Shown one piece after another: positions 1-10,329 of a stretch of DNA of 64,000 bases (its first letter is position 1; each line of letters opens with the position of its first letter). Location of the stretch: positions 14,409,001 to 14,473,000 of the forward strand of contig OX031058.1 of the NCBI GenBank assembly GCA_943736015.1. Direction: 5' to 3'. The notes beneath the pieces are model-generated. The model did not search any database and had not been told where the DNA came from. It saw only the letters and a list, made by a program, of their open reading frames with translations. Origin of the DNA: Tridacna crocea (taxonomy: Eukaryota; Mollusca; Bivalvia; Cardiida; Cardiidae). The position numbers were made by a program, and so were the translations under genes.

Positions 1-28
1 TACAGGACCATCATGACCCTCTTGTTTA
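1..28 (-). mobile_element. HA element, hairpin terminus cut by window edge
   Basis: Read on the minus strand this is an aacaagaggg start followed by a short hairpin, the same terminus as the HA elements at 28842 and 5343. The body lies outside the window. Confidence 0.55.
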
Positions 29-30
29 CC

Positions 31-255
31 TCTTTACCTCATGGCAAAATTTTTTACCTATCCAAAAGGAAAGCATTTGCCGACAAAAGTTTTATTGTGG
101 CTTAATTGACATATTTTTCCTTTGAGAGGGAAGAAGACTTTGTGGGAGAAGGAGAAAATGCTGGTTTACCAGTAATATCTCATTTACCCACAATGTTTTT
201 CAAACGTTTCTTCCTCAGGGTCGTTAAAAATCGTTACTGAGTGGTAAAGGGTTAA
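31..255. mobile_element. PalA element, diverged copy
   Basis: It runs from a ctctttacc start to a gtggtaaagggttaa end, with the gagaaaatgctggt core. The right arm of the central palindrome is eroded (accagtaatatctc). Confidence 0.7.
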
Positions 256-394
256 GTTTAAAGACACTAAGGAAGAAGGCGTTGATAAATATTCGAAAAG
301 GAAACAAATCCTGATTACCATTTTCTCCATTTTCTGCACATTTTCTTCGAAAAGGGAACATCCTGATTACAGTTTTCTCCATTTTCCGCAACAA

Positions 395-500
395 TTTCTT
401 AAATATCAAAGACAAATCTCATCATTTTTGTCACATGTACTTTGTCATCTGATGGTCCTTTCAATTTGGACACATCTAAAATTTGCCGGCTAATGAAGTT
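395..500. mobile_element. PalA fragment, one half only
   Basis: It keeps the flank between palindrome and terminus (caaagacaaatctcatc, then tttcaatttggacacatc). The palindrome is missing, and it abuts the next PalA copy. Confidence 0.45.
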
Positions 501-699
501 AACTCTTTACCACGACTTTGAACAACCCTGAGAAAGAAGCCTTTTGAAAACAATGTGGGAAAAGGAGAAAATGCTGGTAACCAGCATTTTCTCCTTTTCC
601 CACAATGTTTCTACCCTTTTGAAACCAAATTTCAATTTTACATCTGCAAGTGGTTTAATTTGAATAAGTCTACAATTTTGTCGTTTGGTAAAGAGTTAA
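499..699. mobile_element. PalA element, complete
   Basis: TTAA lies at both ends (499-502 and 696-699). The central palindrome around 550-605 is intact, with arms reading gtgggaaaaggagaaaatgc and its complement. At 201 bp it is shorter than the usual 228 because of flank deletions. Confidence 0.85.
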
Positions 700-1028
700 A
701 CATACGAAAGAATGTGAAAGATTTTAGATGAACAAGAAATTTCTTATCACATGCAGTTTCTACATTGCCACATTTCTTGTTTGGCTGTTTTTGAAGAAAC
801 ATCCAAGTATTGAAATAGCCCTAGCATCATGGTCTGTGCCTGCCAAAACTTTGACATTTTGCTACACCTGCATTATTACTGAAGATATTTACTTCAGACT
901 TAAACAAGTGAGGGAACCCAAACAATAGACTCTTGGGGAACCTAAAAATCTGAGGCAGGGTCATCAAATATTTTTGATACAGTAATGCCAATTTTGCTAC
1001 TAATAATTTTCACTGAAAATCAAACACT

Positions 1029-1257
1029 TTAACCCATTACCACACAATCCCGACTTTTGACGACCCCGAGAAAGAAGCCTTTAGAAAACATAGTGGGAAA
1101 AGGAGAAAATGCTGATAACCAGCATTTTCTCCTTTTTCCACAATGTTTTGTACCCTTCACAAAACAAATTTCAAATTTTCAGTCACTTTTATTTTGTCCT
1201 CTGCAAATGCTTTGGATTTGGACAAGCTTAAAATATTGTCGTTTGGTAATGAGTTAA
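1029..1257. mobile_element. PalA element, complete
   Basis: TTAA lies at 1029-1032 and 1254-1257. It is a full-length 229-bp copy with the palindrome at about 1090-1145. Confidence 0.88.
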
Positions 1258-1396
1258 GTAGAGTGATGGCACCGTCATGCTATGCTCTTCTTTCTTCACA
1301 AAATTGTCTGCTGCAAGATGAAAAATATGTTGGCAGAAGGCAATCTGTTTGTCTCTGATCTCATCATGAAGTATCAGGATCAAAACGGGGGCCATT

Positions 1397-1618
1397 TTAA
1401 CCTTTTACCACACATTCCGTACTTCTGGCGACCCTGAGAAAGAAGCCTTCTGAAAACACTGTGGGAAAAGGAGAAAATGCCGGTAACCAGCATTTTCTCC
1501 TTGTTCACGTTTTCTTCCCATCTTCTAACAATTTCAATTCTTTAATCATATTTATTTTGTTGCCTGCAAATGCTTTCAATTTGGACTAGTCTAAAATTGT
1601 GTCATCTAGTTAAGAGTT
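1397..1618. mobile_element. PalA element, right end eroded
   Basis: The left TTAA is present. The right arm of the palindrome is shortened (ttctccttgttcacg), and the right terminus reads gttaagagttt, a damaged version of the usual end. Confidence 0.75.
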
Positions 1619-1631
1619 TGGGGGAAAAAAA

Positions 1632-1671
1632 TCATCCTTTACCACAAAATCCTGAGTTTAAACAACCTTAA
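1632..1671. mobile_element. PalA terminal fragment
   Basis: This is a short piece matching one PalA terminus (cctttaccacaaaatcctga). It directly abuts the next complete copy. Confidence 0.4.
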
Positions 1672-1898
1672 CCCTTAACCAAACAACAAAATTTTAGACT
1701 GGTCAAAATTGTAAGCACTTGCAGACGACAAAGTAAACGTAAATCAAAAAATGAAATTTGTTTAAAGCGGGATAAAAAAAACATTGTGGGAAAAGGAGAA
1801 AATGCTGGTTTCCAGCATTTTCTCCTTTTCCCACAATGTTTTCAGAACGCTTCAGTCTCAGGGTCGTAAAAACCAGGGATTGTTTGGGAAAGGGTTAA
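1668..1898. mobile_element. PalA element, complete
   Basis: TTAA lies at both ends (1668-1671 and 1895-1898). It has the full palindrome and is in the opposite orientation to the copy at 1029. Confidence 0.87.
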
Positions 1899-1904
1899 GG
1901 AAGA

Positions 1905-2107
1905 AGGCTTTGAAAACATAGTGGGAAAAGGAGAAAATGCTGGGTATCAGAGAAAACAAAATGCTGGGTAGCAGTATTTTCTCCATTTCCAACAGTGTTT
2001 TCTGCCCTTTCTGAGACAACTTTTTCATGTTGAGCTACATTTAATGTGATGCCTACAAAGGCTTTCAATTTGGACAAGTCCAAAATTTTGTTGTTTGGTA
2101 AAGAGTT
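1905..2107. mobile_element. PalA element, 5' eroded
   Basis: It begins just after the TTAA of the previous copy, without the first 30 bp or so, and ends in ttggtaaagagttga. A 24-bp near-duplication interrupts the palindrome (two atgctgggta blocks). Confidence 0.7.
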
Positions 2108-2182
2108 GAGGAAAGACAGGAAGATAGAACAATGATTCATTTTGCATTAGTTGATAACGATATACATACAGACACTTATCCC

Positions 2183-2430
2183 TTAACTCTTGACAAAATG
2201 ACAAAATTTTAGACTGGTCCAAATTGAAAGCATTTGCAGGTGACAAAAGTGCCTGAAAATTTGAAATTTGTTTTGCCTGAAAATTTGAAATTTGTTTTGG
2301 GAAGGGAAGAAAACATTTTGGGGAAAGGAGAAAATGTTGGTTACCAACATTTTTTCCATTTCCCAGAATGTTTTCATAAGGCCTCTTACTCAGGGCCGTT
2401 AAAAGTTAGGAACGTATGGTAAAGAGTTAA
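2183..2430. mobile_element. PalA element, complete, covarying palindrome
   Basis: TTAA lies at both ends. The palindrome centre reads gttggttaccaac instead of gctggttaccagc, so the same pair is changed in both arms. A short internal duplication (cctgaaaatttgaaatttg, twice) is also present. Confidence 0.85.
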
Positions 2431-2520
2431 CTCTTGACTCAACAATAAAATGTTTGACAAGATCAAAATGAAAGCATTTGTAGACAATGAATTTGGAAGG
2501 AAGACTAGGTTTTTAGAAAG
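2427..2520. mobile_element. PalA fragment sharing TTAA with its neighbour
   Basis: It begins at the TTAA that ends the copy at 2183 (ttaactcttgactcaacaat), keeps the gaaagcatttg flank, then stops before the palindrome. Confidence 0.55.
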
Positions 2521-2529
2521 ATAATTTAG

Positions 2530-2743
2530 TTAACTCCTTGGCTGCTAAGCAACAGTCATAGATTTATTGCAGAAAGTGTAGATCAAGATCAGAATGCACA
2601 GAAAGTGCAATCTGATCTTGGATCTTCACTGTCCTATAAGACTATACTTTCTTTTGCAAAACATAACTTTGAAATGGCAATAACTTCGTTTTTACTATTG
2701 TAATGAAAACTTCATTTTAGTTATTTCCCAGGATAAGGGTTAA
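2530..2743. mobile_element. PalB element, complete
   Basis: TTAA lies at both ends (2530-2533 and 2740-2743). The left end contains ggctgctaagca and the right end ggataagggttaa. The central inverted repeat is built on gatcaagatcagaatgcac and its partner gtgcaatctgatcttggatc. Confidence 0.8.
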
Positions 2744-2752
2744 GTTATTAAG

Positions 2753-2885
2753 GTTATCAAAGTATTTTGGTTTACCCCTTTAGTTCCTTTTACAAGATTC
2801 ACTTTATTTGAAGAGATAGACAAAGATTAGACTAGTCAGAATGCACTGTTTGATCTCAGATCTACTCTGATGGACAATATTTGAA
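2753..2885. mobile_element. PalB remnant, degenerate
   Basis: It keeps weak versions of the PalB palindrome (agactagtcagaatgcac, then tgatctcagatctac). No clear ends remain. Confidence 0.4.
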
Positions 2886-2934
2886 CTATACTGACAAAAG
2901 CAGCCTTTGTACTGATCTCAATATTTCACCAAAT

Positions 2935-3132
2935 ATTTCCATGTTTTGACAACTCTTGAGAGAGAAAGATTTAGGAAACAATTGTGAGAAAGGAGGAAAT
3001 ACTTGTAACCAGCAATTTCTTCTTTTTCTCCAATGTTTTTTAGCTCCACAAAGACAAATTTGATCATTTTGGGTCACATTTGTCATCTGAAAATACTTTT
3101 CTCTATGCTAAGTTCAAGATTTTGTCATTTAA
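2935..3132. mobile_element. PalA element, diverged
   Basis: It follows the PalA order (cttgagagagaaagat, a damaged palindrome with cttgtaaccagcaa, then gtcatctgaaaat). It ends at the TTAA of the next copy. Confidence 0.6.
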
Positions 3133-3357
3133 ACCATTACCAAATGACAATATTTTAGACTGGTCCAAATTGAATGCATTTGCAGACAACAAAATAGAAG
3201 TGACTGAGGATTTGAAATTTGTTTTGTGAAGGGTAGAAAACATTGTGGGAATAGGAGAAAATGCTGGTTACCAGCATTTTCTCCTTTTCCCACAATGTTT
3301 TCTAAAGGCTTCTTTCTAAGGGGCGTCAAAAGCAGGGATTGTGTGGTAATGGGTTAA
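3129..3357. mobile_element. PalA element, complete
   Basis: TTAA lies at 3129-3132 and 3354-3357. It has full length and an intact palindrome. Confidence 0.87.
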
Positions 3358-3476
3358 TAAAGGTTTGAACACTGACAGAGTATTCACGTGTTTATAATTA
3401 TAGTGAGTTGTCTAATGGGAGAAGGATGTAGAAGATAACACATGCTAATGCAGTAAGGACAGCTGTAACAGGAACT

Positions 3477-3705
3477 TTAACTCATTACCAAATGACAAAA
3501 TTTTAGGCTTGTACAAATCGAAAGCATTTGCAGGCGACAAAATAAAAGTGACTGAAAATTTGAAATTTGTTTTGTGAAGGGTAGAAAACATTGCGGGAAA
3601 AGGAGAAAATGCTGGTTACCAGCATTTTCTCCTTTTCCCACAATGTTTTCTAAAGGCTTCCTTCTCAGGGTCGTCAAAAGTAGGGATTGTTTGGTAAAGG
3701 GTTAA
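3477..3705. mobile_element. PalA element, complete
   Basis: TTAA lies at 3477-3480 and 3702-3705. It has the same orientation as the copy at 3129 and is highly similar to it. Confidence 0.88.
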
Positions 3706-3759
3706 TACATGTACATGTGAAAGTGAAAGTGTCCCAAGATACTTATGCATAGACAGGAT

Positions 3760-3898
3760 CTCAACCCTAGACCAAACAACAAAAATCTAAGGCTTTTCCA
3801 GATTCAAAGCATTTGCAGAAGACAAATAAGATGTTACTTAGTTTAGACGAGATTTGTTTTCAAAATGGTTGTGGGATATTCTAGGCACAGAATGCTGG
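3760..3898. mobile_element. PalA fragment
   Basis: It has the left flank (accaaacaacaaaaatct, caaagcatttgcag), then a collapsed core ending in aatgctggttt. The next copy starts within it. Confidence 0.5.
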
Positions 3899-4127
3899 TT
3901 TACTCTTTACCACACAAGGAAATTTTAGACTGGTCCAAGTTGAAAGCATTTGCAGACGACAAAATAAATGTGACTGAAAAATTGAGATTTGATTTTGGAA
4001 GAGTAGAAAACATTGTGGGAACAGGAGAAAATGCTGGTAACCAGCATTTTCTCCTTTTCCCACCATGTTTTCAAAAGGCTTCTTTCTCAGGGTCGTCAAA
4101 AGTAGGGATTGTGTGGTAATGGGTTAA
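3899..4127. mobile_element. PalA element, complete; source of tandem duplication
   Basis: It runs from tttactctttaccacac to the TTAA at 4124-4127. The part from about 3968 onward is repeated from 4431. Confidence 0.83.
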
Positions 4128-4142
4128 CAGGATTTTCTACTT

Positions 4143-4430
4143 TTAAGCTCCACTGGCCGAAGGCCAGCGGGCTTATGTCATGGCCTGGTGTCCGTCGTGC
4201 ATCTTTGCGTCCATCCATGTGTGCATGCGTTTACATTTTTTTTCCCGAACATCTTCTCTGAAAATACCAATCCAAATTTGATGAAACTTCGCAGAAATGA
4301 TCCTGCCATGGTCCCGTACAGAATTTCTTGAAAGAATTTGATTCCTTCAAAAACTCTGGTTGCCATGACAACAAAACTGAAAAAAAAAAAACCTGACATT
4401 TTTAAAAATCTTCTCTGAAACCACAAGGAA
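4143..4430 (-). mobile_element. HA element end, duplicated piece
   Basis: It begins with the hairpin ctggccgaaggccag and continues with gtccgtcgtgc and gaaacttcgcagaaatg, the HA 3' region read backwards. It is cut by the tandem-duplication junction at about 4428. Confidence 0.7.
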
Positions 4431-4590
4431 ATGTGACTGAAAAATTGAGATTTGATTTTGGAAGAGTAGAAAACATTGTGGGAACAGGAGAAAATGCTGG
4501 TAACCAGCATTTTCTCCTTTTCCCACCATGTTTTCAAAAGGCTTCTTTCTCAGGGTCGTCAAAAGTAGGGATTGTGTGGTAATGGGTTAA
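4431..4590. mobile_element. PalA element, half copy created by duplication
   Basis: It starts inside the element (atgtgactgaaaaattgag) and ends with TTAA at 4587-4590. It lacks the left terminus because of the tandem-duplication breakpoint. Confidence 0.8.
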
Positions 4591-4605
4591 CAGGATTTTC
4601 TACTT

Positions 4606-5343
4606 TTAAGCTCCACTGGCCGAAGGCCAGCGGGCTTATGTCATGGCCTGGTGTCCGTCGTGCATCTTTGCGTCCATCCATGTGTGCATGCGTTTACATT
4701 TTTTTTCCCGAACATCTTCTCTGAAAATACCAATCCAAATTTGATGAAACTTCGCAGAAATGATCCTGCCATGGTCCCGTACAGAATTTCTTGAAAGAAT
4801 TTGATTCCTTCAAAAACTCTGGTTGCCATGACAACAAAACTGAAAAAAAAAAACCTGACATTTTTAAAAATCTTCTCTGAAACCACAAGGCCCAGGGCTA
4901 CTGAATTTGGCATGTAGCTTTATCTAATAGACCTTTAACAAGTACTTCAATTTAAGCATTAATAAAGGGAAATAACTCTTTACAAAGGATGAAGTGTTAC
5001 TATTTACCTCCCTTGATGATCAAACTGCAGTGATACATGATTGGTGATAGGTATTTCAGTTTTTGATAGGGAATATTCTGTTTCAGGGAGAACGACTCAT
5101 TTTGATGCTAATAGTTATGTTTACAGGGGTGGAATATTAAATTCTGAGTAAGGTCTCTATCATTCAGGGTTTTTTTCCAAGAACTTTACCTTTCATGTCA
5201 ATGAATTAACCTGCTTGTATTGCCTGACAGTGTTCATTGATTTCGAAGGTCCCCTTTTTCACGGTCATGAAAACTTCAATTTGTATGGTAAAAGATTAAA
5301 AAGCCAGTGGAGTGATAAAGGGCCATCATGGCCCTCTTGTTTG
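4606..5343 (-). mobile_element. HA element, complete, reversed
   Basis: It runs from the hairpin ctggccgaaggccag to gggccatcatggccctcttg, the reverse of the aacaagagg start. Inside it contains the gttgccatgacaac block. It has no coding capacity. Confidence 0.7.
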
Positions 5344-5452
5344 TTAAGGCTTTCAAAAGTTTTCTTCGTCCGAATTGCTTGGGATTGTTGGTAAAGCATT
5401 AAAGCATTTTGTAAACAACCAGTGTTACTCAAATGACTTATGAATCAGTCTC

Positions 5453-5680
5453 TTAACCCTTTACCAAACGATAAGATTTTAGACTGGTGCAAATTAAAGC
5501 ACTTGCAGACGACAAGGTAAACATAACTCAAAAATTGAAATTTGTTTACGGCAGGGTAGAAAACATTGTGGGAAAAGGAGAAAATGCTGGTAACCAGCAT
5601 TTTCTCTTTTTCCCACAATGTTTTCAACAAGCTTTTATCTCAGGGTCGTGAAAACCAGGGATTGTTTGGGAAAGGGTTAA
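5453..5680. mobile_element. PalA element, complete
   Basis: TTAA lies at 5453-5456 and 5677-5680. The right TTAA is also the left TTAA of the next copy. Confidence 0.88.
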
Positions 5681-5910
5681 CTCTTTACCACACAATCCCG
5701 ACTTTTAATGACACCGTGAAAGAGGCCTTGTGAAAACATTGTGGGAAAAGGAAAAAATGCTGACAACCAGCATTCTCTCCTATTACCACAATGTTTTCAA
5801 CCCTTCCCAAACCAAATTTCAATTATTTAGTCATGTTTATGTTGCCATCAGAATTTTGTTTCAGTTGAGACCAGTCTATAATTTTGTTGTTTGGTAGAGA
5901 GTAAGGGAGT
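5677..5910. mobile_element. PalA element, shares TTAA with previous copy
   Basis: It starts ttaactctttaccacacaat at the shared TTAA. It has a mutated palindrome (ctgacaaccagcattctctc) and ends at ttggtagagagtaag. Confidence 0.83.
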
Positions 5911-6111
5911 ACAAAAAAGTGTGGGAAATGGAGAATATGAAAGGGTATTTTAATTTTGGTAACTAGAATTTGTTAATTCTCCCACAATGTTTTCATGACA
6001 CAATTAATATGATTATGTTTATCTTATCATCTACAGATCCTTCCAATATTGCCCAGTCTATAAAATTTCATCATCTTGTGGAAAGCAAGGTTTTGCTGTG
6101 TTATATAGAGG
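5911..6111. mobile_element. Degenerate PalA-like remains
   Basis: It has a gtgggaaatggagaat block, then tctcccacaatgttttca and a weak flank. This looks like an old PalA copy; nothing else is seen. Confidence 0.35.
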
Positions 6112-6290
6112 TTAACCCGTAAAGCACATTATACAGCTGTAATTACCTTGTAGTCGGTGTAGATCAAGTTCAGACTGCACAATATGCAGTTTGATCTTTG
6201 ATGTACACTGTTTCTGCTGAAGCAATTCATATATAAAGCAGCCACAATTAAAGTTGCAGTTATCTTGATCTTATTCTAGACTAAAAATTG
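6112..6290. mobile_element. PalB element, partial
   Basis: TTAA lies at 6112-6115. The palindrome reads gtagatcaagttcagactgc and its partner gcagtttgatctttgatg. The right terminus is not recognisable. Confidence 0.65.
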
Positions 6291-6304
6291 AGTTTATTCC
6301 AACT

Positions 6305-6535
6305 TTAATTCTTTACCAAGAGCCAAAACTACAAACTGGTCCAAATTGAAAGCATTTGCCAACGACAAAACAAATGTGACTGAAAAAAAATGAAATTTTT
6401 GGGGAGAAGGATAGAAAACATTGTGGGAAAAGGAGAAAATGCTGGTTACCAGCATTTTCTCCTTTTCCCGAAATGTTTTCAAAAGGCTTTTTTCTCAGAG
6501 TTGTTAAAAGTTTGAATTGTGTGGTTAAGGGTTAA
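6305..6535. mobile_element. PalA element, complete
   Basis: TTAA lies at 6305-6308 and 6532-6535, with an intact palindrome core. Confidence 0.85.
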
Positions 6536-6924
6536 AATGCTGTTTCTTATCCAAGAACACTTCAGTTTGTTACCCATTTACCCTTTTACAAACAGTCCTA
6601 AGCTTCAACCACTCAAAGGTGAATGCCATTTGAAAAGGAGAACATTCTGGTATGCAGTTCAGAATGCTTACCATGCTTTCAAAGACAAAAGTTTAATCCT
6701 TTTAGCCATATTTGATTTGTCATCCGCAGCCACTTTGACTATTTAAGTCGATTGTAGAATTTAGTTTTGTGAGAAAGAGTTTACTCTGCACCAACATATT
6801 CTCTTTTACCCACACTGTTTTGTGCATGGTCAAAGACAAATCTCATCACGAAAGCCAAATTCAATTTGTCGTTAGAATTGCTTCCAACCAGATTATAAAA
6901 GAAATTCACATTGAAAGCTTTTAT
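6536..6924. other. Stretch without recognised gene
   Basis: There are short open frames but no splice-bounded coding signal. Weak PalA-like words (tgcaccaacatattctc, ccacactgttttg) suggest old repeat remains. Confidence 0.4.
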
Positions 6925-7160
6925 AGATTGATTGTATGGTGTTTAACGCCATATTCAACATTACTTGAGTTATATCGCGATGGACAAGTGCACCTATCCA
7001 TGCATTCTTGGAGTCACTTGTACCATTACTTCACACAATTTTCTTTCCAAGCCACTGGCTGCTTTCCCACATAAACATCCTTGAAACAGTGGTTAGCTAT
7101 GGAAGAGGAATAAATCCTGTCACAGTGATAGGCTGATCCCAATATTATCCCCGAAAACAT
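6925..7160 (-). mobile_element. tRNA-derived SINE (family S1), body without head
   Basis: On the minus strand it ends in the gtttaacgccat / caatcaatc type tail seen as gattgattgtatggtg at its left edge. The interior matches the copy at 59351 (tttctttccaagccactgg). The tRNA-like head is lost. Confidence 0.6.
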
Positions 7161-7202
7161 TTGTTTTGCAGGGGTATAATCAATAACAACTGTGTAGGTA
7201 GA

Positions 7203-7280
7203 ATTTTCTTTAGCCCAGTGGTTGAGACGCTGGGGTCTTTAAGCTAAAAAAACAAGGATCTTGCCCACACATGGTTGAAT
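7203..7280 (+). mobile_element. tRNA-like SINE head fragment
   Basis: tagcccagtggttgagacgc resembles a pol III A box. The B box region is poor, so this is only a fragment. Confidence 0.35.
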
Positions 7281-7366
7281 TACGCAAGGTATGGTTTGTT
7301 TTTTAGCTATGCATTTGTTGCAATCTTTCATGTTTGTAAGAGTGGTCATAAGGTAGGTCACAGAGA

Positions 7367-7470
7367 TTAACCCTTTCCAAATCAATCCCTGGTTTTTACG
7401 GGTCTAGAATAGTAGCCTTTTGAAAACATTGTGAGAAAAGGAGAAAATGCTGGTAAACAGAATTTTCTCT
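7367..7470. mobile_element. PalA element, truncated
   Basis: It starts with TTAA at 7367-7370, has one full palindrome arm, and stops in the second arm (acagaattttctct). Confidence 0.65.
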
Positions 7471-7565
7471 TTCAAATTTAAAATTTGGTCATGTGTTTAT
7501 ATAAAGTAGTTCAATGAGACAAATCTTAGAAAACCCTTCTGTGCTCTTAAGAACACCACTGCAAG

Positions 7566-7850
7566 ACCAACCTGCATAGCTCAATTGGTAGAGCGTAGGA
7601 CTTGTGATCATGAGGGTGTGGGTTCCATCCTCACGGCTGGCCATCTAAAATTACTTTTAGTCTTTCGGACGGGCTTTAAACCAAGGTTTCGTGTGACAGT
7701 GCTGTACACCGAGCAGTCAAAACTTAGGATGGGTTTCGTCCTGTATCTGCACTACCCCCTGTGACAATACTAACGACTTTGGGGGGGGGGGGGGTTAGTC
7801 GCCCATATGGGAAACTGGTGGCCATGAAAAATTAACGCAATTTCAATCAG
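7566..7850 (+). mobile_element. tRNA-derived SINE (family S3)
   Basis: The head has a tRNA-like A box (tagctcaattggtagagc) and a B box (gggttccatcc). A non-tRNA body with a 12-G run follows. As a gene it would be a poor tRNA: the acceptor stem does not pair and the body continues without a terminator. It is therefore called a SINE. Confidence 0.65.
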
Positions 7851-8160
7851 TCTGCAAGTTTTTCCAGCAATGAAAGGCGATATAACTTGTCATATTTCAT
7901 CACTTGGCTTGAACCACCTTCATTTTGTTATATGTAATTTTTTTTATCAATTCACACTTGTCTAAAATTTTATCATGTGATAAAGACTTAGATAGTTTTA
8001 TTTAAATAAACCTCTGTATTCCCTTTTTTGCAGATCAAACATACATTTGCGCTGTGCTAAGGGTTGTCATGTTATAGCTCATGTAGAAAACTATTTTAAT
8101 CAAAATAAACCAGATTGTTATGCTGATGAATTTTTTCACCATAAAACAGATCTATAATTG

Positions 8161-8419
8161 GCTTACAACACATGAAAAGGGGCATTCGGACATTTGCGTA
8201 AAGTGTCATCACTGATCAGCCTGCACAGTCCGCACAGGCTAATCCGAGGACGACACTCTCAGTTGTTTTGCAATTTTCTCTTTGGCGCTAGTCTACTGTA
8301 GAACAAAATATCATGAAGTCGTAAAGTGCCGTCTCGGATTAGCCTGCGCTGACTGCGCAGGCTGATCCGAGACGACACTTTACGCAAATGTCCGAATGCC
8401 CCTTTTCGCATGTTGCAAG
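8161..8419. mobile_element. M3 MITE with long terminal inverted repeats
   Basis: The ends are inverted copies of each other over roughly 45 bp (ggggcattcggacatttgcg at the left; its complement at 8380-8405). Each half also holds a smaller palindrome (agcctgcgctgactgcgc and partner). It has no coding capacity. Confidence 0.8.
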
Positions 8420-8659
8420 TCATATGATGTTGAACATTGTTTTGAGAGTAGATATTGCTTGTAACCAGCATTTTGTCCTTCAGCTACATTTTCACAAGTA
8501 TCTTTGCACCAATCCATTATTAATTCTTATAGTACATGTTAAACGAGGTTGTTTTCGAAGATTTCATTAATCAACAATTACATGATGACTTCCATATCAT
8601 AATTCACTGAGACACATTAAGCTCCCTTCTTCCAGAACATGGCGCAAATGCTATTATAT

Positions 8660-8800
8660 CACTGAAGAAGAAAGCTTCTTAAAACATTCTAGTGAAATGA
8701 GTAGATTCTGGTAATCAGCACTTCTTTTTCCCCAAAAAAGGTTTTCTATCTTTTTTAATCAGTTCTCATCAGTGGGGGCTAAATTTTGACATTGAGCCCA
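8660..8800. mobile_element. PalA remnant, degenerate
   Basis: It has gaagaagaaagcttctt, then gattctggtaatcagcac at the palindrome centre. The arms no longer pair. Confidence 0.4.
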
Positions 8801-8907
8801 CCTTTGCTAGAGCATGGCATGATTTGACATCTGTACAGAACTTTAAAAGATGTTTTAGTGAGAGAATGAGAGACATTCTCCTTTACCATCTTGTTTTGTT
8901 TCTACTA

Positions 8908-8908
<1 letters not shown>

Positions 8909-8941
<33 letters not shown>

Positions 8942-9033
8942 AAGGGGAGAGAGAGAGAGAGGTGGGGGAAGAGAGGCAGAAATGGGTAGAAGGGAGACAG
9001 AGACACGAAAGAAAGAGAGAGAGAGAGAGAGAT
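8909..9033. repeat. (GA)n-rich microsatellite
   Basis: This is an interrupted GA/GGGA run. It creates open frames on both strands that are not genes. Confidence 0.9.
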
Positions 9034-9137
9034 GACTTAGCAAGGTAATATGATTATGACCCGAGAGAAGACTAGAAGACGAGAGGGTAGGAAACGCAGC
9101 TACAAAGCGACAGCCTATAACTAATGTAATACTTTTA

Positions 9138-9394
9138 CATCCTGGGATACCCCGGGTCTCCCTATTTGCTACGCTACATCGACCCTGGGACAATTGACCA
9201 ATAAAACTTTGAATCAGCCGCCGAAAATCGATACGAAACATCATAGCGCACAGTACACTCGCCCATCACAAAATGATGATGGAACCAATGAAAAGCCAGC
9301 ATTCGGCCAGCGGTAAAGCGAGGGAAATTCAATTAATTGTCCCAGGGGTCGATGTAGCGTAGCAAATAGGGAGACCTCGGGGTATCCGAGGATG
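9138..9394. mobile_element. Mutator-like MITE with 9-bp target duplication
   Basis: The 257-bp element is bounded by inverted repeats of about 58 bp. The left end starts catcctgggataccccgg; the right end, on the complement, starts catcctcggataccccg. Direct repeats atacttttA flank it at 9129-9137 and 9395-9403. Long inverted ends plus a 9-bp duplication is the usual signature of Mutator-like elements; the superfamily is inferred, not matched. No transposase is inside. Confidence 0.8.
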
Positions 9395-9403
9395 ATACTT
9401 TTA

Positions 9404-10217
9404 CATCACAGTTACTACTGAAATATGCACAATACAAGTACCTGTATTTTGCTTTCAAATATAGATTGCTTAAATACAAGGGTGACAATCTACGTCATAG
9501 CAGTGGTGTCGGAATAGCCGCCATTTTGTGCGCAAAATGCAGATTAATTACAACATATATCTAAATTTACCACTTCATCTGGTGACGGTAAATGTATTTG
9601 TCCTATTCGTGGAATCAAAACGCCATGAAACAATGTTGTAGCTCTAAACACTTCAACACAATTATTCTTAAAGGCATTGTATAAGACATCTATTGTTAAA
9701 TCGCACAATTGTAAGTATACATGTGTCACCAGCTTCGAAAATTGTCGAGGTAATTGCAAAATCAACGAAACTAATGAGCAAAATCTTTATGAATGCTAAC
9801 GAAGAAAGTTGTCAGGTACCATATGCACAGCTTTGTTTGGGCAGATCTTCAATAACAATAATGTACAAGCTGAAAAACTTACCTTTTAAAACAAAAAATG
9901 GCGGATTTAAAATATCTCCGATGACGTCTGCTATGACGTAGGTTGTAACCCATGAAATATGAAGCCCTAATAGAGGCCAAAAGTAAACAAAGTGATGTAA
10001 ATGTACATTTGAATTTACACCATACCTTTTAATAGTGGAGAATTTTTTCTTAAAATGACAATCTCTTAGTATAAAAGTTGGTTCACGTGTTAGTCGCTGG
10101 GAGAAATATATGTATGATTCTCAAAACTAGACCTGTAAAGAGTTAACAAAAGACAGAGCGACCTTACAACTTTAGGTCTTTTTTCTGCAACGAATTCTTG
10201 GTACAATAACAAATTTT
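9404..10217. other. Stretch without recognised gene
   Basis: There are short frames on both strands (9544-9941), but I see no codon-like bias or splice pairing. Nothing is recognised. Confidence 0.4.
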
Positions 10218-10223
10218 TTTATT
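10218..10223 (-). promoter_or_regulatory. Possible polyadenylation signal for the 271-residue gene
   Basis: On the minus strand this reads AATAAA, about 1.03 kb downstream of the stop at 11254. It is the first canonical hexamer I noticed. An A-rich tract follows, so it may be chance. Confidence 0.25.
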
Positions 10224-10329
10224 CACAATAGTTTCCTAACTTTCAAATAGCGCGACTCAAATTTTTAAAAATGCATTTCAACACCAGGATCATAAAAAAT
10301 TTACTTCTGGCTGCTACAGTGGCTTTTAA

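Larger units (their letters stand above)
3968..4890. repeat. 463-bp tandem duplication, near-identical
   Basis: The sequence starting atgtgactgaaaaattgag at 3968 recurs at 4431 and can be followed to ccacaagg (4428 and 4890). It carries half a PalA copy and the end of an HA element. By eye the only difference is one base in an A-run near 4380/4842. Confidence 0.9.

Noticed and set aside
560-615. PalA palindromes as transcription terminators
   Set aside because: They resemble bacterial hairpin terminators only superficially; the genome is eukaryotic and the palindromes belong to a transposable family.
728-928. 66-codon frame with a hydrophobic start
   Set aside because: It lies between two PalA copies, with no splice signals or recognised domain.
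8824-9244. Frames on both strands around a GA run
   Set aside because: Low-complexity microsatellite translation (RERERERE, SLSLSLS).
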